Below are positions 24,077 through 33,038 of a DNA stretch of 64,000 bases, in pieces. This stretch comes from Fusobacteria bacterium ZRK30 (GTDB lineage Bacteria > Fusobacteriota > Fusobacteriia > Fusobacteriales > Fusobacteriaceae). Location: positions 2,046,001 to 2,110,000 of the forward strand of contig CP102405.1 in assembly GCA_024628785.1 (NCBI GenBank), read 5' to 3'. The notes under the pieces were generated by a model. That model was given only the letters and a program-made list of their open reading frames with translations. It did not search any database and was not told the origin of the DNA. The position numbers and the translations under genes are program-made. The stretch's first letter is position 1, and each line of letters begins with the position of its first letter.

Positions 24077-24935
24077 ATTTTTCAGATCCTGCTGTTACTC
24101 CCTCTATAATGTGTTTTTGTGCAAAGAAATAAAATATTATTATCGGTATTACAGCTATTAATAACCCTGCCATGGCAAGATGCCATTGCTTTGAATATCC
24201 TCCAAAGAAAAGATACATCTTCAGTGGGATAGTTTGGGTTCCTTTTTTATTTATCATAAGCTGAGGCAATAAGAAGTCATTCCAAATCCAAATTATATTT
24301 AGGATAGATACAGTCACATGAATTGGCTTTAAAGTAGGGAATATAATCTTCCAAAATACTTTCCAAGGCCCGCAGCCGTCAATCCTTGCTGCTTCCTCCA
24401 AGGATACAGGAATACTCTTTATAAATCCATGATAGAGAAATATAGAAAAACTTGAGCCAAATCCCAGATACATAAATATTATCCCCATTCTATTTTGCAA
24501 ACCCAACCTGCCCATAAAAGCTACTAAAGGCAGCATTACAGCTTGAAATGGTACCAGCATCGCTGCAATAAACATATAAAATATAATATTACTCATCTTT
24601 GATTTTGTCCGTACTAAGATCCAGGCAGCCATGGAAGAAAATATAATAATTAAAATTGTACTGGTAATAGTTATAAACATCGAATTAAATAATGCCGATC
24701 CAAAAAAACCTTCCATACTGAAGTTTTTCCCAATCCATAAAAATGATAATTTATTTAACGCGACTTTAAAGTTATCCAGCATCCATTCCTTAGGCAGAGT
24801 TAAAGTACTCCCAAAAAGTTCCCTCTTGGTTTTAAAAGCATTGACTATCAATATATAAAATGGTGATATAAATAAAATAGACGTCAGAACTCCTATGATA
24901 TATAATAATACCCTCGAATTTTGTTTACTTTTCAT
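24075..24935 (-). CDS. Carbohydrate ABC transporter permease (MalG-like)
   Basis: 286 residues with six membrane helices. The inner-membrane coupling loop EEAARIDGCGPWKVFWKIIFP (~185, given here only as EEAARIDGCGPWKVFWKI) is the EAA motif of CUT1-type sugar importers. Its first base overlaps the end of the MalF-like gene, indicating translational coupling. It forms the channel with that partner for the binding protein encoded at 25869. Substrate is probably maltose or maltodextrin from the surrounding genes; sequence alone does not prove this. Confidence 0.92.
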   Translation of the reverse strand: MKSKQNSRVLLYIIGVLTSILFISPFYILIVNAFKTKRELFGSTLTLPKEWMLDNFKVALNKLSFLWIGKNFSMEGFFGSALFNSMFITITSTILIIIFSSMAAWILVRTKSKMSNIIFYMFIAAMLVPFQAVMLPLVAFMGRLGLQNRMGIIFMYLGFGSSFSIFLYHGFIKSIPVSLEEAARIDGCGPWKVFWKIIFPTLKPIHVTVSILNIIWIWNDFLLPQLMINKKGTQTIPLKMYLFFGGYSKQWHLAMAGLLIAVIPIIIFYFFAQKHIIEGVTAGSEK

Positions 24936-25810
24936 TACATCTCCACCTCTTTTTTCTTATTGATATATACCTGTACCATGGTAATAGAAGCTACTAACAA
25001 GAAAAATACAACTGCTTTTGCCTGAGCGGCACCATAATTAGTAAATGTATATGCTGTTTTATAGATATTTAAAGCCAGCATCTCTGTAGATCCTCCTGGA
25101 CCTCCATTTGTAAGGGATAAATTTTGATCAAATAATTTAAATGAATTCGCCAATGTTAGAAACATACTGATAGTAAATGCCGGCGCTACCATAGGAAATA
25201 TTATATGCCTGGTCTTTGTCCAACCATTGGCACCATCTATATCTGCCGCTTCCAACAATGATTTTGGAATATTTTGTAATGCTGCAATATAAATTATCAT
25301 CAAGTATCCTGACATCTGCCAAACCATGATTATTACCAGTCCCCAGAACCCAGTATTGGCATCTGCCAGCCAACCCTGAAAGAATTCCAAACCTGTGATT
25401 TCACCAATGGTCTGAAATACCCCCATAAATATAAATTGCCATATAAAACCTAAGATTAATCCTCCTATCAGGTTAGGCATAAAAAATATCGTTCTCATAA
25501 AGTTAGAAATTTTTAATTTTTTAGTCACTAAAAGTGCTAAACTAAAGCCTATTGCATTTATAACAACTACAGATACTACTGTAAATTTTGCTGTAAAGAT
25601 AAAAGCATTCCTGAACCCCTCATCTTTAATTATAGCTATATAGTTACTTAAACCTATAAAGTCTGGAACCTGATCCATCCTTCCATTCCATTCTGTAAAT
25701 GAGTAGTATACTCCTATGAGTAAGGGTATTACCAATACCATTAAAAATGCAATTATTATGGGACCTGCAAATAAACAAAACGTTTTTTTATTATAATTCA
25801 TCCTCATCAT
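24935..25810 (-). CDS. Carbohydrate ABC transporter permease (MalF-like)
   Basis: 291 residues, six membrane helices, EAA loop SLLEAADIDGANGWTKTRHI (~175). It lacks the extra N-terminal helices and periplasmic domain of E. coli MalF, as is normal for CUT1 permeases of Gram-positives and Fusobacteria. The initiation region MMRMNY has two nearby ATGs (25810, 25807) and a third at 25801. A terminator-like hairpin lies between this gene and the binding-protein gene. Confidence 0.92.
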   Translation of the reverse strand: MMRMNYNKKTFCLFAGPIIIAFLMVLVIPLLIGVYYSFTEWNGRMDQVPDFIGLSNYIAIIKDEGFRNAFIFTAKFTVVSVVVINAIGFSLALLVTKKLKISNFMRTIFFMPNLIGGLILGFIWQFIFMGVFQTIGEITGLEFFQGWLADANTGFWGLVIIMVWQMSGYLMIIYIAALQNIPKSLLEAADIDGANGWTKTRHIIFPMVAPAFTISMFLTLANSFKLFDQNLSLTNGGPGGSTEMLALNIYKTAYTFTNYGAAQAKAVVFFLLVASITMVQVYINKKKEVEM

Positions 25811-25819
25811 TCCTTTTTT

Positions 25820-25849
25820 AGAAAAAAAGGGGTTTCCCCCTTTTTTTAT
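25820..25849 (-). terminator. Intra-operon hairpin between binding protein and permease genes
   Basis: AAAAAAGGGG / CCCCTTTTTT with a short GAAA loop, followed by T7 on the minus strand. It lies after the binding-protein stop and before the MalF-like gene, where partial termination or 3'-end protection would lower permease relative to binding-protein expression. Confidence 0.75.
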
Positions 25850-25868
25850 TTATTAATTTATCCAGTTT

Positions 25869-27146
25869 TTATTTTTCTTTTCTGCTCTCATTCCATGAAG
25901 TTTTCGCTGTTTCTAAAACTTCATCCCAAGTAATTTGACCATCTATATATTTTTGTAGTTCTACTCCTAATGTCTCCATTCCCCAACCTGTAGGATACCC
26001 CATAAATACCCAAGGGATAGTGTTCCCAGCTTCCGAGAATGCCATTATGTCTTTAGCCAATGGATCTTTTGGCTGTAAGTTATCTCCATCAAAACCTTTA
26101 TATGGTGGTATAAAATTAAATTTATTAATTACATAATCTTTTCCAGTCTCAGATGTATATACCCAGTTTAAAAAATCTTTGGCTGCTTTTACCTGAGCCT
26201 CACTTGAGTCTTTATTTACAGTCCAGTACATTGGAATTCCTACTGGTAACACATTTTCTTTAGCTCCTACAATTGGCATAGGTAGAAACCCTATATTTTT
26301 CGCTAATTCTTCGTCTATACCTTTAATCGATCCAAATGCCCAGTTTCCTTGCTGAGTCATAGCTACCTTTCCCATAGAGAATAATCTTTCTACCTGGGTA
26401 GAATAATCAGTTGCATTTACGGGCTTTCTACCATACTCTATCTGCAGGTCAAATAATTGCTTCATTCCATCTGAATATGTAAACTCAACTGCTTTAGCAT
26501 TATAAGCATCGAATACACTTCCAAATTCTTGTGCTAGGGCTACATTTGAATAATGTAATCCTGTTACCCAAGTTTCTTTTCCTGCAGTTGCAAACACAGC
26601 TTCTAATCCTAATTCCTCTTTTTTAGAATCCAGCATCTTAACAGCAGTTTCTAAAGATTCATAACTATTTATAGTTTTTGCATCTATCCCGGCTTTCTTT
26701 AATAATTCCTTATTATATATAAACCCGTATCCTTCTTGAGTAAATGGTAATCCATATACCTTTTCATCCAATGTTGCCCCACTTAAGGCTCCATCAAATG
26801 CCTTTCCTGCTAGTTCTACATCTGATAGATCTACCAATTTGTCCTGCCAGTCATATACGTCTTGGGGTCCTCCTACATTAAATATAGTAGGTTCATTCCC
26901 TGATGCCATCTTAGCACGAAGTGCAGCACCATAGTCATCTCCTCCACCTACAGTTTCTATATTTATCTCTATATTAGGATGTGTTTCCATATAAATTTGA
27001 GACAATTCATCAAACTGTTCCGCTATCTCTACTTTAAATTGAAATATATCGACTACAGTTTTTTCCTCTTTTTGCTCTGTTCCACCACCACAAGCAGTAA
27101 GAAGCATTGCTCCTCCGACCATTAATCCCTTCATATAATTTTTCAT
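25869..27146 (-). CDS. Sugar-binding lipoprotein of ABC importer (MalE-like)
   Basis: 425 residues. Lipoprotein signal MKNYMKGLMVGGAMLLTACG with lipobox LTAC (Cys19), so it is probably anchored to the inner membrane. The mature part is a bacterial extracellular solute-binding protein type 1: GGDDYGAALRAKMASG (~70), NKELLKKAGI (~150), VAMTQQGNWAFGSIKG (~255). It should capture an oligosaccharide and pass it to the two permeases downstream. No ATPase gene is present in this cluster. GGAGG precedes ATG. Confidence 0.93.
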   Translation of the reverse strand: MKNYMKGLMVGGAMLLTACGGGTEQKEEKTVVDIFQFKVEIAEQFDELSQIYMETHPNIEINIETVGGGDDYGAALRAKMASGNEPTIFNVGGPQDVYDWQDKLVDLSDVELAGKAFDGALSGATLDEKVYGLPFTQEGYGFIYNKELLKKAGIDAKTINSYESLETAVKMLDSKKEELGLEAVFATAGKETWVTGLHYSNVALAQEFGSVFDAYNAKAVEFTYSDGMKQLFDLQIEYGRKPVNATDYSTQVERLFSMGKVAMTQQGNWAFGSIKGIDEELAKNIGFLPMPIVGAKENVLPVGIPMYWTVNKDSSEAQVKAAKDFLNWVYTSETGKDYVINKFNFIPPYKGFDGDNLQPKDPLAKDIMAFSEAGNTIPWVFMGYPTGWGMETLGVELQKYIDGQITWDEVLETAKTSWNESRKEK

Positions 27147-27164
27147 ACTTTCCTCCTAATAATC

Positions 27165-28154
27165 TTATTTTGTACTCTCCCTTTCTATCATATCGACTTT
27201 TAAACAAATATCCTGTTTTTTTATTTTTTTACCCTCTTCATCTTTTACATCTTCAATGAGTAATTTAGCTGCCATCTCCCCCATTAGTTTTCTCGGCTGT
27301 TCAGTTGTAGTTATAGATGGATAATAGTATTTACTTTCCTCGATCCCATCAAATCCAATTATAGAGATGTCACCTGGAACATTATATCCATTTTCTAATA
27401 TATATCTTGTAGCTCCTATTGCCATGAGGTCAGATATAGCAAATATTGCATCTGGTTTTTCCTGTACAAACATTTTTTTAGCACCTTCATAGCCACCTTT
27501 AGCAGTATATTCACCTTCACATATAATTTCATAATCTAATTTTGCTTCCTTTATAGCATCTTTATATCCTTTTATCCTTTCAAGGGCCAGTTCATCTTCA
27601 TAGTTTGAAATAATGATTCCTATTTTTTTGCACCCTGTATCTATCAAAAATTTTACAGATTCATAGGCAGCTTTTCTATTGTTTATACTCACCATATGAA
27701 ATTTATCTGAATACGAATTATCTATTGTTGTAGAGGCCAGTACCAACGGAATTTTTACCCCTTCTAAATTATCTTTGGATTTTCCCCCTAAGTAAATTAT
27801 TCCCTTCACATCATAATCTATCAATGTTGACACTGCTACCTGGAAATCTTGTAATTCTGTATAGTGGATCAGAGAAGTTAAATTTTCTTTTTTCAACTCC
27901 CTGTCGATCCCACCTATAACATCATCAAAGAATGGATTAGGATATCCAGTAATCAATATCCCTATTACATTATTTTTTTTTCTTTTTAGATCTCTAGCTA
28001 GTTCATTGGGTTTATAGTTTACTTCATCTATTATCTTTAATACTTTGTTTTTTGTTTCTTCCTTTACACTTGGATGATTATTAATCACCCTGGAAACAGT
28101 CCCTACTCCCACTCCTGCCATCTTAGCTATATCTTTAATTGTATATTTAGCCAC
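27165..28154 (-). CDS. LacI-family transcriptional regulator (MalR-like)
   Basis: 329 residues from GTG at 28154 (start AKYTIKDIAKMAGVGVGTVS); GGGGGG then AAGG precede it, and the ATG at 28175 would add an unlikely leader. The N-terminal helix-turn-helix and hinge RDLKRKKNNVIGILI lead into a periplasmic-binding-protein-like sensor (ISDLMAIGATRYIL; DISIIGFDGIEESKYYYP). It most likely controls the maltodextrin genes on both sides through GGAAACGTTTCC operators at 19628 and 30640; a related site lies upstream of the gene itself. Confidence 0.92.
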   Translation of the reverse strand: MAKYTIKDIAKMAGVGVGTVSRVINNHPSVKEETKNKVLKIIDEVNYKPNELARDLKRKKNNVIGILITGYPNPFFDDVIGGIDRELKKENLTSLIHYTELQDFQVAVSTLIDYDVKGIIYLGGKSKDNLEGVKIPLVLASTTIDNSYSDKFHMVSINNRKAAYESVKFLIDTGCKKIGIIISNYEDELALERIKGYKDAIKEAKLDYEIICEGEYTAKGGYEGAKKMFVQEKPDAIFAISDLMAIGATRYILENGYNVPGDISIIGFDGIEESKYYYPSITTTEQPRKLMGEMAAKLLIEDVKDEEGKKIKKQDICLKVDMIERESTK

Positions 28155-28244
28155 CCTTATCCCCCCATAAATCATTTGTTTTTATTTTAAACTAATTTTC
28201 TTTTTTCAACAACTTATTTAAGAGATTAGAGGGATTTTTTAGTA

Positions 28245-28265
28245 GGGCAAAGAAATTCTTTGCCC
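28245..28265. repeat. Perfect palindrome GGGCAAAGAAATTCTTTGCCC
   Basis: A 9-bp inverted repeat around AAT in the lamB-malR spacer. It has no T run on the minus strand, so it is not a standard terminator; it may protect the upstream mRNA end or bind protein. Confidence 0.5.
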
Positions 28266-28288
28266 TCAATTTCATCTTTAATTAGTTT

Positions 28289-28303
28289 GAATCGTTTCCA
28301 ACT
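28289..28303. promoter_or_regulatory. Imperfect LacI-type operator upstream of the regulator gene
   Basis: On the minus strand TTGGAAACGATTCAA, one half identical to the GGAAACG half-site at the other two operators. It lies about 135 bp upstream of the regulator start and just past the maltoporin stop; autoregulation is inferred. Confidence 0.45.
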
Positions 28304-28318
28304 TCGGTTTAAAAAAAA

Positions 28319-29680
28319 TTAGAACCAGATCTCTGCCTGAACACCTGCTCTTAATTCACTATCTGACCCTGCTACTGTATTGGTATCAGGTGCTACATCT
28401 GAAGTCCATCCTACATATGATCCAAATACTCTAAGCTGCGGTCTTCCCCAGAATGAATCATTTAAACTAATCGTAGGAGCTACAGTGGCCTTATAGTACA
28501 TTCCATTTCTTTTATCTCCACTGGTATTTTCATTTTTATTGTATCCTTCATATCCTAACCCTAATTCAAATTGAACCGAAAAATTGTCTACTACTTTATA
28601 TACAGGTCTTATCACTGCACTAGCTGTTAATTTGTTGTCATCGCTACTTGCATCACTTACATCATATTGTAAAACTGTTTGAGGCATGAATGACCATTTT
28701 TCTCCCTCAGTTACACCAAAAGTTCCTACTCTATATGAAGTATCCTTTTGCTTAGTTTCCCAGTTCCATTGAGTATGTCCTAATCCACTAGCTGAACCTA
28801 ATCCGTATCCAGCTTGGAAGAACGCCTTACTGAATCCATTTTCCATACCATAGAAACCTGAGTTATTATAAGTAACAGTTGTTTGGAATCCATTTTCTGC
28901 ATAATCAATATCATTTGATTTTGTTTCATTTAAGTAATCTGCATTATCGTTTGCAAACATAGCCATCCCATCAAATGTCCAATTATTAAGTCTGTAAGTA
29001 GCTATAAGGTTATGACTCATCAATTTCCCGTCACCAGTCAGAAGATCATCCTGCCAGCTAGACCCTGCAATATAGGCTAAATCTAAGTTTCCATCAGCTA
29101 AACCTTGTATCCCGGCACCTGTTCCTGAATAATCATTCCAGTAGTAATCCGTAACATGTATATCCTGTCTATTATAAAACCTTTTCCCCACCCAGTATGT
29201 TAAATCTGGGTTCCAGGCAAATCCACCCATCTCAGCATATAATTGTCTTACTGCTACATCTTCTGAACCATTTCCTTCATTCAATCTTTCTCTATTTTGA
29301 TCGTGTTGTGCAAACATCAAATGCCAATTAGACCAAACACCGTTATCTGCAGTAAATTTCTTTACAAATTCAAGTTCCCAGTAGTTGTCAGTTTCATTCC
29401 CTAATCTTCCGACAAGATTTTTACTAGGTGTTCCATCGTTAAACATTCCACCAGTTACCTGCTTACCGTTTTCATTGATTAAAACTCCAGCTCTTGCATA
29501 ACCATGAATCTCAAATGAGTCATTCTTTGCCAGCATATTTTCTACTTTTTCTTCTACTCTCTTATCTAACTCCTCCATTGTTATACCTGCTACTGGAGTC
29601 GCTTCCATTTTTGTTTCTGCTGCCATTGTTACTGTTCCAGCTAATAATAAAGCCATAATTCCAAAACCTAATCTTTTCAT
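28319..29680 (-). CDS. lamB: Maltoporin (LamB-type outer-membrane porin)
   Basis: 453 residues with a signal peptide (MKRLGFGIMALLLAGTVTMA), a short coiled segment (EELDKRVEEKVENML, ~35-50), then the sugar-porin barrel. DSFEIHGYARAGVLI (~54), YAEMGGFAWNPDLTYWVGK (~150) and NRQDIHVTDYYWNDYSG (~172) are characteristic LamB segments. C-terminus AGVQAEIWF fits outer-membrane assembly. It should admit maltodextrins across the outer membrane for the MalEFG-type importer downstream. Preceded by G6 ribosome site; follows the 29698 gene by 17 bp. Confidence 0.92.
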   Translation of the reverse strand: MKRLGFGIMALLLAGTVTMAAETKMEATPVAGITMEELDKRVEEKVENMLAKNDSFEIHGYARAGVLINENGKQVTGGMFNDGTPSKNLVGRLGNETDNYWELEFVKKFTADNGVWSNWHLMFAQHDQNRERLNEGNGSEDVAVRQLYAEMGGFAWNPDLTYWVGKRFYNRQDIHVTDYYWNDYSGTGAGIQGLADGNLDLAYIAGSSWQDDLLTGDGKLMSHNLIATYRLNNWTFDGMAMFANDNADYLNETKSNDIDYAENGFQTTVTYNNSGFYGMENGFSKAFFQAGYGLGSASGLGHTQWNWETKQKDTSYRVGTFGVTEGEKWSFMPQTVLQYDVSDASSDDNKLTASAVIRPVYKVVDNFSVQFELGLGYEGYNKNENTSGDKRNGMYYKATVAPTISLNDSFWGRPQLRVFGSYVGWTSDVAPDTNTVAGSDSELRAGVQAEIWF

Positions 29681-29697
29681 CTTTCTTTTCCCCCCTA

Positions 29698-30618
29698 TTA
29701 ATTTAGTCTTTTTCTATTCTTTATTCTAATAACTCTATGATAGAGTTCTCTAGCACTAAGCTCATAATTATTATATTCTTTTAAAATATCAGTTCTTATT
29801 AAATATTTATAGATATTTCCATTTTTTTCATTTACTCTAAAAACAATTCCATCTGCATCAGAATGAATTAGCTTTTCTCCATATTCCAGTAGTGGAAGGA
29901 TATAATTATTAAATTCTATTTCAGTTCCTTCAAGATTATTCTTATAATCTAAATCAAAAGCAGTATAATTTTTGTTTTTAATCTCAGTTTTACTATAATT
30001 TTTTAATTCAAAATTACTGTCCTTTGCTATATTTTTAAAAATTTTTAAATTATCATTTTGTTCTTCTGCGGTCACCGTCTTTAGAACTTTTGAATTATTC
30101 CCATTATTTGTCTGACTTTTCAACCTTACATCTAAGACATTTGGGTATTCCCCCTCATAACTGAAGTTTTTTGCAATATAACCATTTTTTTCTACTGTAA
30201 TGATCATTTTTATCATTTTTTTATCAAATTTTGCAGAATAAAATGCACCCTTATAATTTAAATCTTTTATTAAATCTCCGAACTCTATTTTTTTATTTAT
30301 CTCAGCAATTCCATTTTTATTTGTCTGAAACTCCTCTCTAGTTTCATCTTTAATTGTATTTATTTTTTGTTCAAATATAAATGGCTCTTTCAACGAATCT
30401 CTAGAAATACGTTCAGAATTCATATTTTTTCTCTCATAGGTAGTAGTATTTATCGTTATCTTAACCCCTTCAATTGATTTTTCTTTATAGTCACTTACCC
30501 TTATTTTTTCAAAATTTACGAAAGGATATCCGGCCATTCTATTTTTAGGGACTTGAATTTCCTCACTATAGGTTATAGATCCTAAAATCATCAATATTCC
30601 CATTAACATTTTCTTCAT
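29698..30618 (-). CDS. Exported protein of unknown function, first gene of the maltoporin operon
   Basis: 306 residues. Signal peptide MKKMLMGILMILGSITYSEE, no lipobox, so probably periplasmic. The mature part is Lys/Asn/Glu-rich with predicted beta segments (KIRVSDYKEKSIEGVKITI; KMIKMIITVEKNGYIAKNF, reminiscent of carboxypeptidase-regulatory-like folds) and a basic C-terminus. I do not recognise the family; it is the length of E. coli MalM but I see no sequence similarity. Controlled by the LacI-type operator upstream, so it is likely part of maltodextrin uptake. Ribosome site GGGGGG before ATG. Confidence 0.75.
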   Translation of the reverse strand: MKKMLMGILMILGSITYSEEIQVPKNRMAGYPFVNFEKIRVSDYKEKSIEGVKITINTTTYERKNMNSERISRDSLKEPFIFEQKINTIKDETREEFQTNKNGIAEINKKIEFGDLIKDLNYKGAFYSAKFDKKMIKMIITVEKNGYIAKNFSYEGEYPNVLDVRLKSQTNNGNNSKVLKTVTAEEQNDNLKIFKNIAKDSNFELKNYSKTEIKNKNYTAFDLDYKNNLEGTEIEFNNYILPLLEYGEKLIHSDADGIVFRVNEKNGNIYKYLIRTDILKEYNNYELSARELYHRVIRIKNRKRLN

Positions 30619-30639
30619 ATATTCCCCCCTTACTTATTT

Positions 30640-30697
30640 TGGAAACGTTTCATTTCGCTTCCATTATTAGTTTAGTTCACTTTTCATAAAATGTCAA
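30640..30697 (-). promoter_or_regulatory. Maltoporin operon promoter with LacI-type operator
   Basis: Minus strand TTGACA (30692-30697), 17-bp spacer, TAAACT (30669-30674), then TGAAACGTTTCCA (30640-30652) downstream of the start point, with an additional half-site-like ATGGAAGCGAAAT in between. Same arrangement as at malQ. Confidence 0.82.
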
Positions 30698-30779
30698 ATT
30701 AATTTTGCACTTTAATCTTTTTTTAAGTTTAAATTTGAAACATTTAAAACATTTACTGCACAATCAAATGAAGATTAAA

Positions 30780-30812
30780 TAAAAAAAGACTGGTCATAGA
30801 CCAATCTTTTTC
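30780..30812 (-). terminator. Terminator after glyS
   Basis: AAAGA-TGGTC / GACCA-TCTTT stem with a 3-nt loop and A/T flanks; on the minus strand followed by seven T. Adjacent to the glyS stop. Confidence 0.88.
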
Positions 30813-30814
30813 CA

Positions 30815-32893
30815 TTATTTTATCTCTATTAAGTTTAAATTTGCTACTCTGTTAAATATAGTATTTAAAGAAGTTAAGAGTGATAATCTATTATTTTTTA
30901 TATTCTCATCCTTATCCATTACCATCACCGAGTCAAAGAAACTATCTATTATTTCTTTTCCTGAAAGGATAGTCTTTAGATAAGTTAGATAATCATTCTT
31001 ACCTAAGATCTCTTCAGATATACTCATAAACTCCATATAGAAGTTGTAAAGAGATTTTTCAGTATCTTCCTTTAGAAGGTCTTCACTGATATTTACTGTA
31101 CCTTTATAGTCTTTAGATATATTTCCTACTCTTTTTAAAAGAGAAACTAGTTCATTAAAGTTTTCATTAGAAGATACTTCATTCAGTGTTAATAATTTCT
31201 TTTCTACCTCTAATAAATTTTCATTCTTAACATCTAAAACAGCCATGATAAAGTCTCTTCTGTACCCTTTATCTAAGAATACATTTATTATTCTTTGGTT
31301 CATAAATTCCATTACATCAGATTTTACTTTTTCCTTATCTTTTTTCAATACTCCGTCTAATTCTAAAGCATCGATACTGATATTCACAAGTTCATCTATA
31401 GATAGGTCTAATTTTGAATTAAATATAATATTTACAATTCCTAGTGCCGATCTTCTAAGAGCAAATGGATCTTTTGATCCACTTGGAACAAGGCCTATTC
31501 CAAAGCAACCTACTAAAGTGTCTATTCTGTCACAGATCCCTGTAATTACTCCCTCTATATTTTGAGGTAATCTATCTCCCTGATATCTAGGGTAGTAGTG
31601 CTCCTCTATCCCCTTAGCTACTTTTTCATTTTCTCCAGATCTAAGTGCATACTCTGCTCCCATAAATCCTTGTAACTTTGTAAATTCTTTTTCTCCAATC
31701 ATATTAGAAACTAAGTCTGCTTTAGATAGCTCTATTGTTCTCAATATATCAGATTTATTCCCTTCAAAACCTAACATATCTATCAATTTTTCAGCTATCT
31801 TCTTACTTCTCTCCAATTTTTGATGGATAGTTCCTAAATCTTTTTGGAATACAACATGTTTTAACTTCTCTACATTTTCAGATAATGGTTTTTTAAGATC
31901 CTCTTGATAGAAAAATCTTGCATCAGAAAGTCTAGCTGATAATACCTTTTCATTTCCTATCCTTACATGCTCAGATCCATCTATACCATTTCTAACTACT
32001 ACAAATTTAGGCAATAAGTTCCCATCTGAATCTAGGATTGGAAAATATCTTTGATGTACCTGCATAGAGATGATAAGTACATCTTGAGGTACTTCTAAAA
32101 ATTCTGAATTGAATGTCCCTACCATTGGATATGGGTATTCTACAAGGTTAGTTACTTCATCTAACAGTTCATTTTCAATGACTACTTTTTCTCCTGCTGA
32201 TGAACAGTTTTTATTGATCATCTCAACGATCATATTTTTTCTTTCCTCTATATCAACAATTACATTGTTGGCTCTTACTTTTGTAAAATAATCATCTATA
32301 TCGGCTACAGTAAATTCTTTCTCTCCGAAGAACCTATGCCCTCTAGACATTGTTCCACTTCTATACCCCTCTACTTCAAATTCAACTACATTGTTATCTG
32401 CTAAAGCTAAAATCCATTGGATCGGTCTGGCAAATTTTATTTTTTTATCTGACCATTTCATAGATTTAGGAAAAGTTAATCCTTCCACTAAACCTTTTAA
32501 AGCTTCTGGTAACAATGTTTTAGTTTCTTTTCCCTCTACAAATTTCTTAGCTGCAATATATTCTCCCTTAGGAGTTTCAATTATCTCTAAGTCTGTAGCT
32601 TCTATCCCTTGAGATTTTGCAAATCCCATCCCTGCCTTTGTAAGATCACCATTTGATCCAAAAGCAATGTGTTTTGCAGGTCCCTGGTTTAATATATTTA
32701 AATCCTCTTGTTTTTCTGCTAGATTCGATATAGATAATATCAACCTTCTAGGAGTTCCATATGTTTTTATCTCTTCAAAAACTATCCTATTCTCTTTTAA
32801 ATAAGTTTTCATATTTTTTTCTAGATCATTTAATGCAGGTTTTAAAAACCTTGCAGGTATTTCTTCCATACCAATTTCTAATAAAATATTCAT
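30815..32893 (-). CDS. glyS: Glycyl-tRNA synthetase beta subunit
   Basis: 692 residues, normal for the bacterial alpha2beta2 enzyme. Begins MNILLEIGMEEIPARFLKP, the conserved N-terminus; HRFFGEKEF (~190), ARFFYQEDLKKPL (~325) and GLVPSGSKDPFALRR (~480) are family landmarks, with a C-terminal DALR-type tRNA-binding region. With the alpha subunit it attaches glycine to tRNA-Gly. Last gene of the tex-to-glyS row. Confidence 0.97.
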   Translation of the reverse strand: MNILLEIGMEEIPARFLKPALNDLEKNMKTYLKENRIVFEEIKTYGTPRRLILSISNLAEKQEDLNILNQGPAKHIAFGSNGDLTKAGMGFAKSQGIEATDLEIIETPKGEYIAAKKFVEGKETKTLLPEALKGLVEGLTFPKSMKWSDKKIKFARPIQWILALADNNVVEFEVEGYRSGTMSRGHRFFGEKEFTVADIDDYFTKVRANNVIVDIEERKNMIVEMINKNCSSAGEKVVIENELLDEVTNLVEYPYPMVGTFNSEFLEVPQDVLIISMQVHQRYFPILDSDGNLLPKFVVVRNGIDGSEHVRIGNEKVLSARLSDARFFYQEDLKKPLSENVEKLKHVVFQKDLGTIHQKLERSKKIAEKLIDMLGFEGNKSDILRTIELSKADLVSNMIGEKEFTKLQGFMGAEYALRSGENEKVAKGIEEHYYPRYQGDRLPQNIEGVITGICDRIDTLVGCFGIGLVPSGSKDPFALRRSALGIVNIIFNSKLDLSIDELVNISIDALELDGVLKKDKEKVKSDVMEFMNQRIINVFLDKGYRRDFIMAVLDVKNENLLEVEKKLLTLNEVSSNENFNELVSLLKRVGNISKDYKGTVNISEDLLKEDTEKSLYNFYMEFMSISEEILGKNDYLTYLKTILSGKEIIDSFFDSVMVMDKDENIKNNRLSLLTSLNTIFNRVANLNLIEIK

Positions 32894-32940
32894 CTTTCAC
32901 CTCTATTTTTTTATTATGAACTTTTTAATTAAATCTCTTG

Positions 32941-33024
32941 TTGCACAGAGATATTAATTAGAGTCTCACAGAGCTTTCTCCGAGTATCTCTCTTTTTCAT
33001 CCCTGTGTTTCTCCGTGTCAAAAA
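32941..33024. repeat. Word-repetitive spacer between glyQ and glyS (CTCTGTG/CTCCGTG type)
   Basis: The minus strand reads TGACACGGAGAAACACAGGG, AGAGAGATACTCGGAGAAAG and CTCTGTGAGACTC: short CGGAGA/CTCTGTG words in near-repetition. This resembles a class of dispersed non-coding repeats seen in many environmental genomes. It separates two genes that are usually adjacent. Confidence 0.45.
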
Positions 33025-33038
33025 TTTTCAATTATTCT

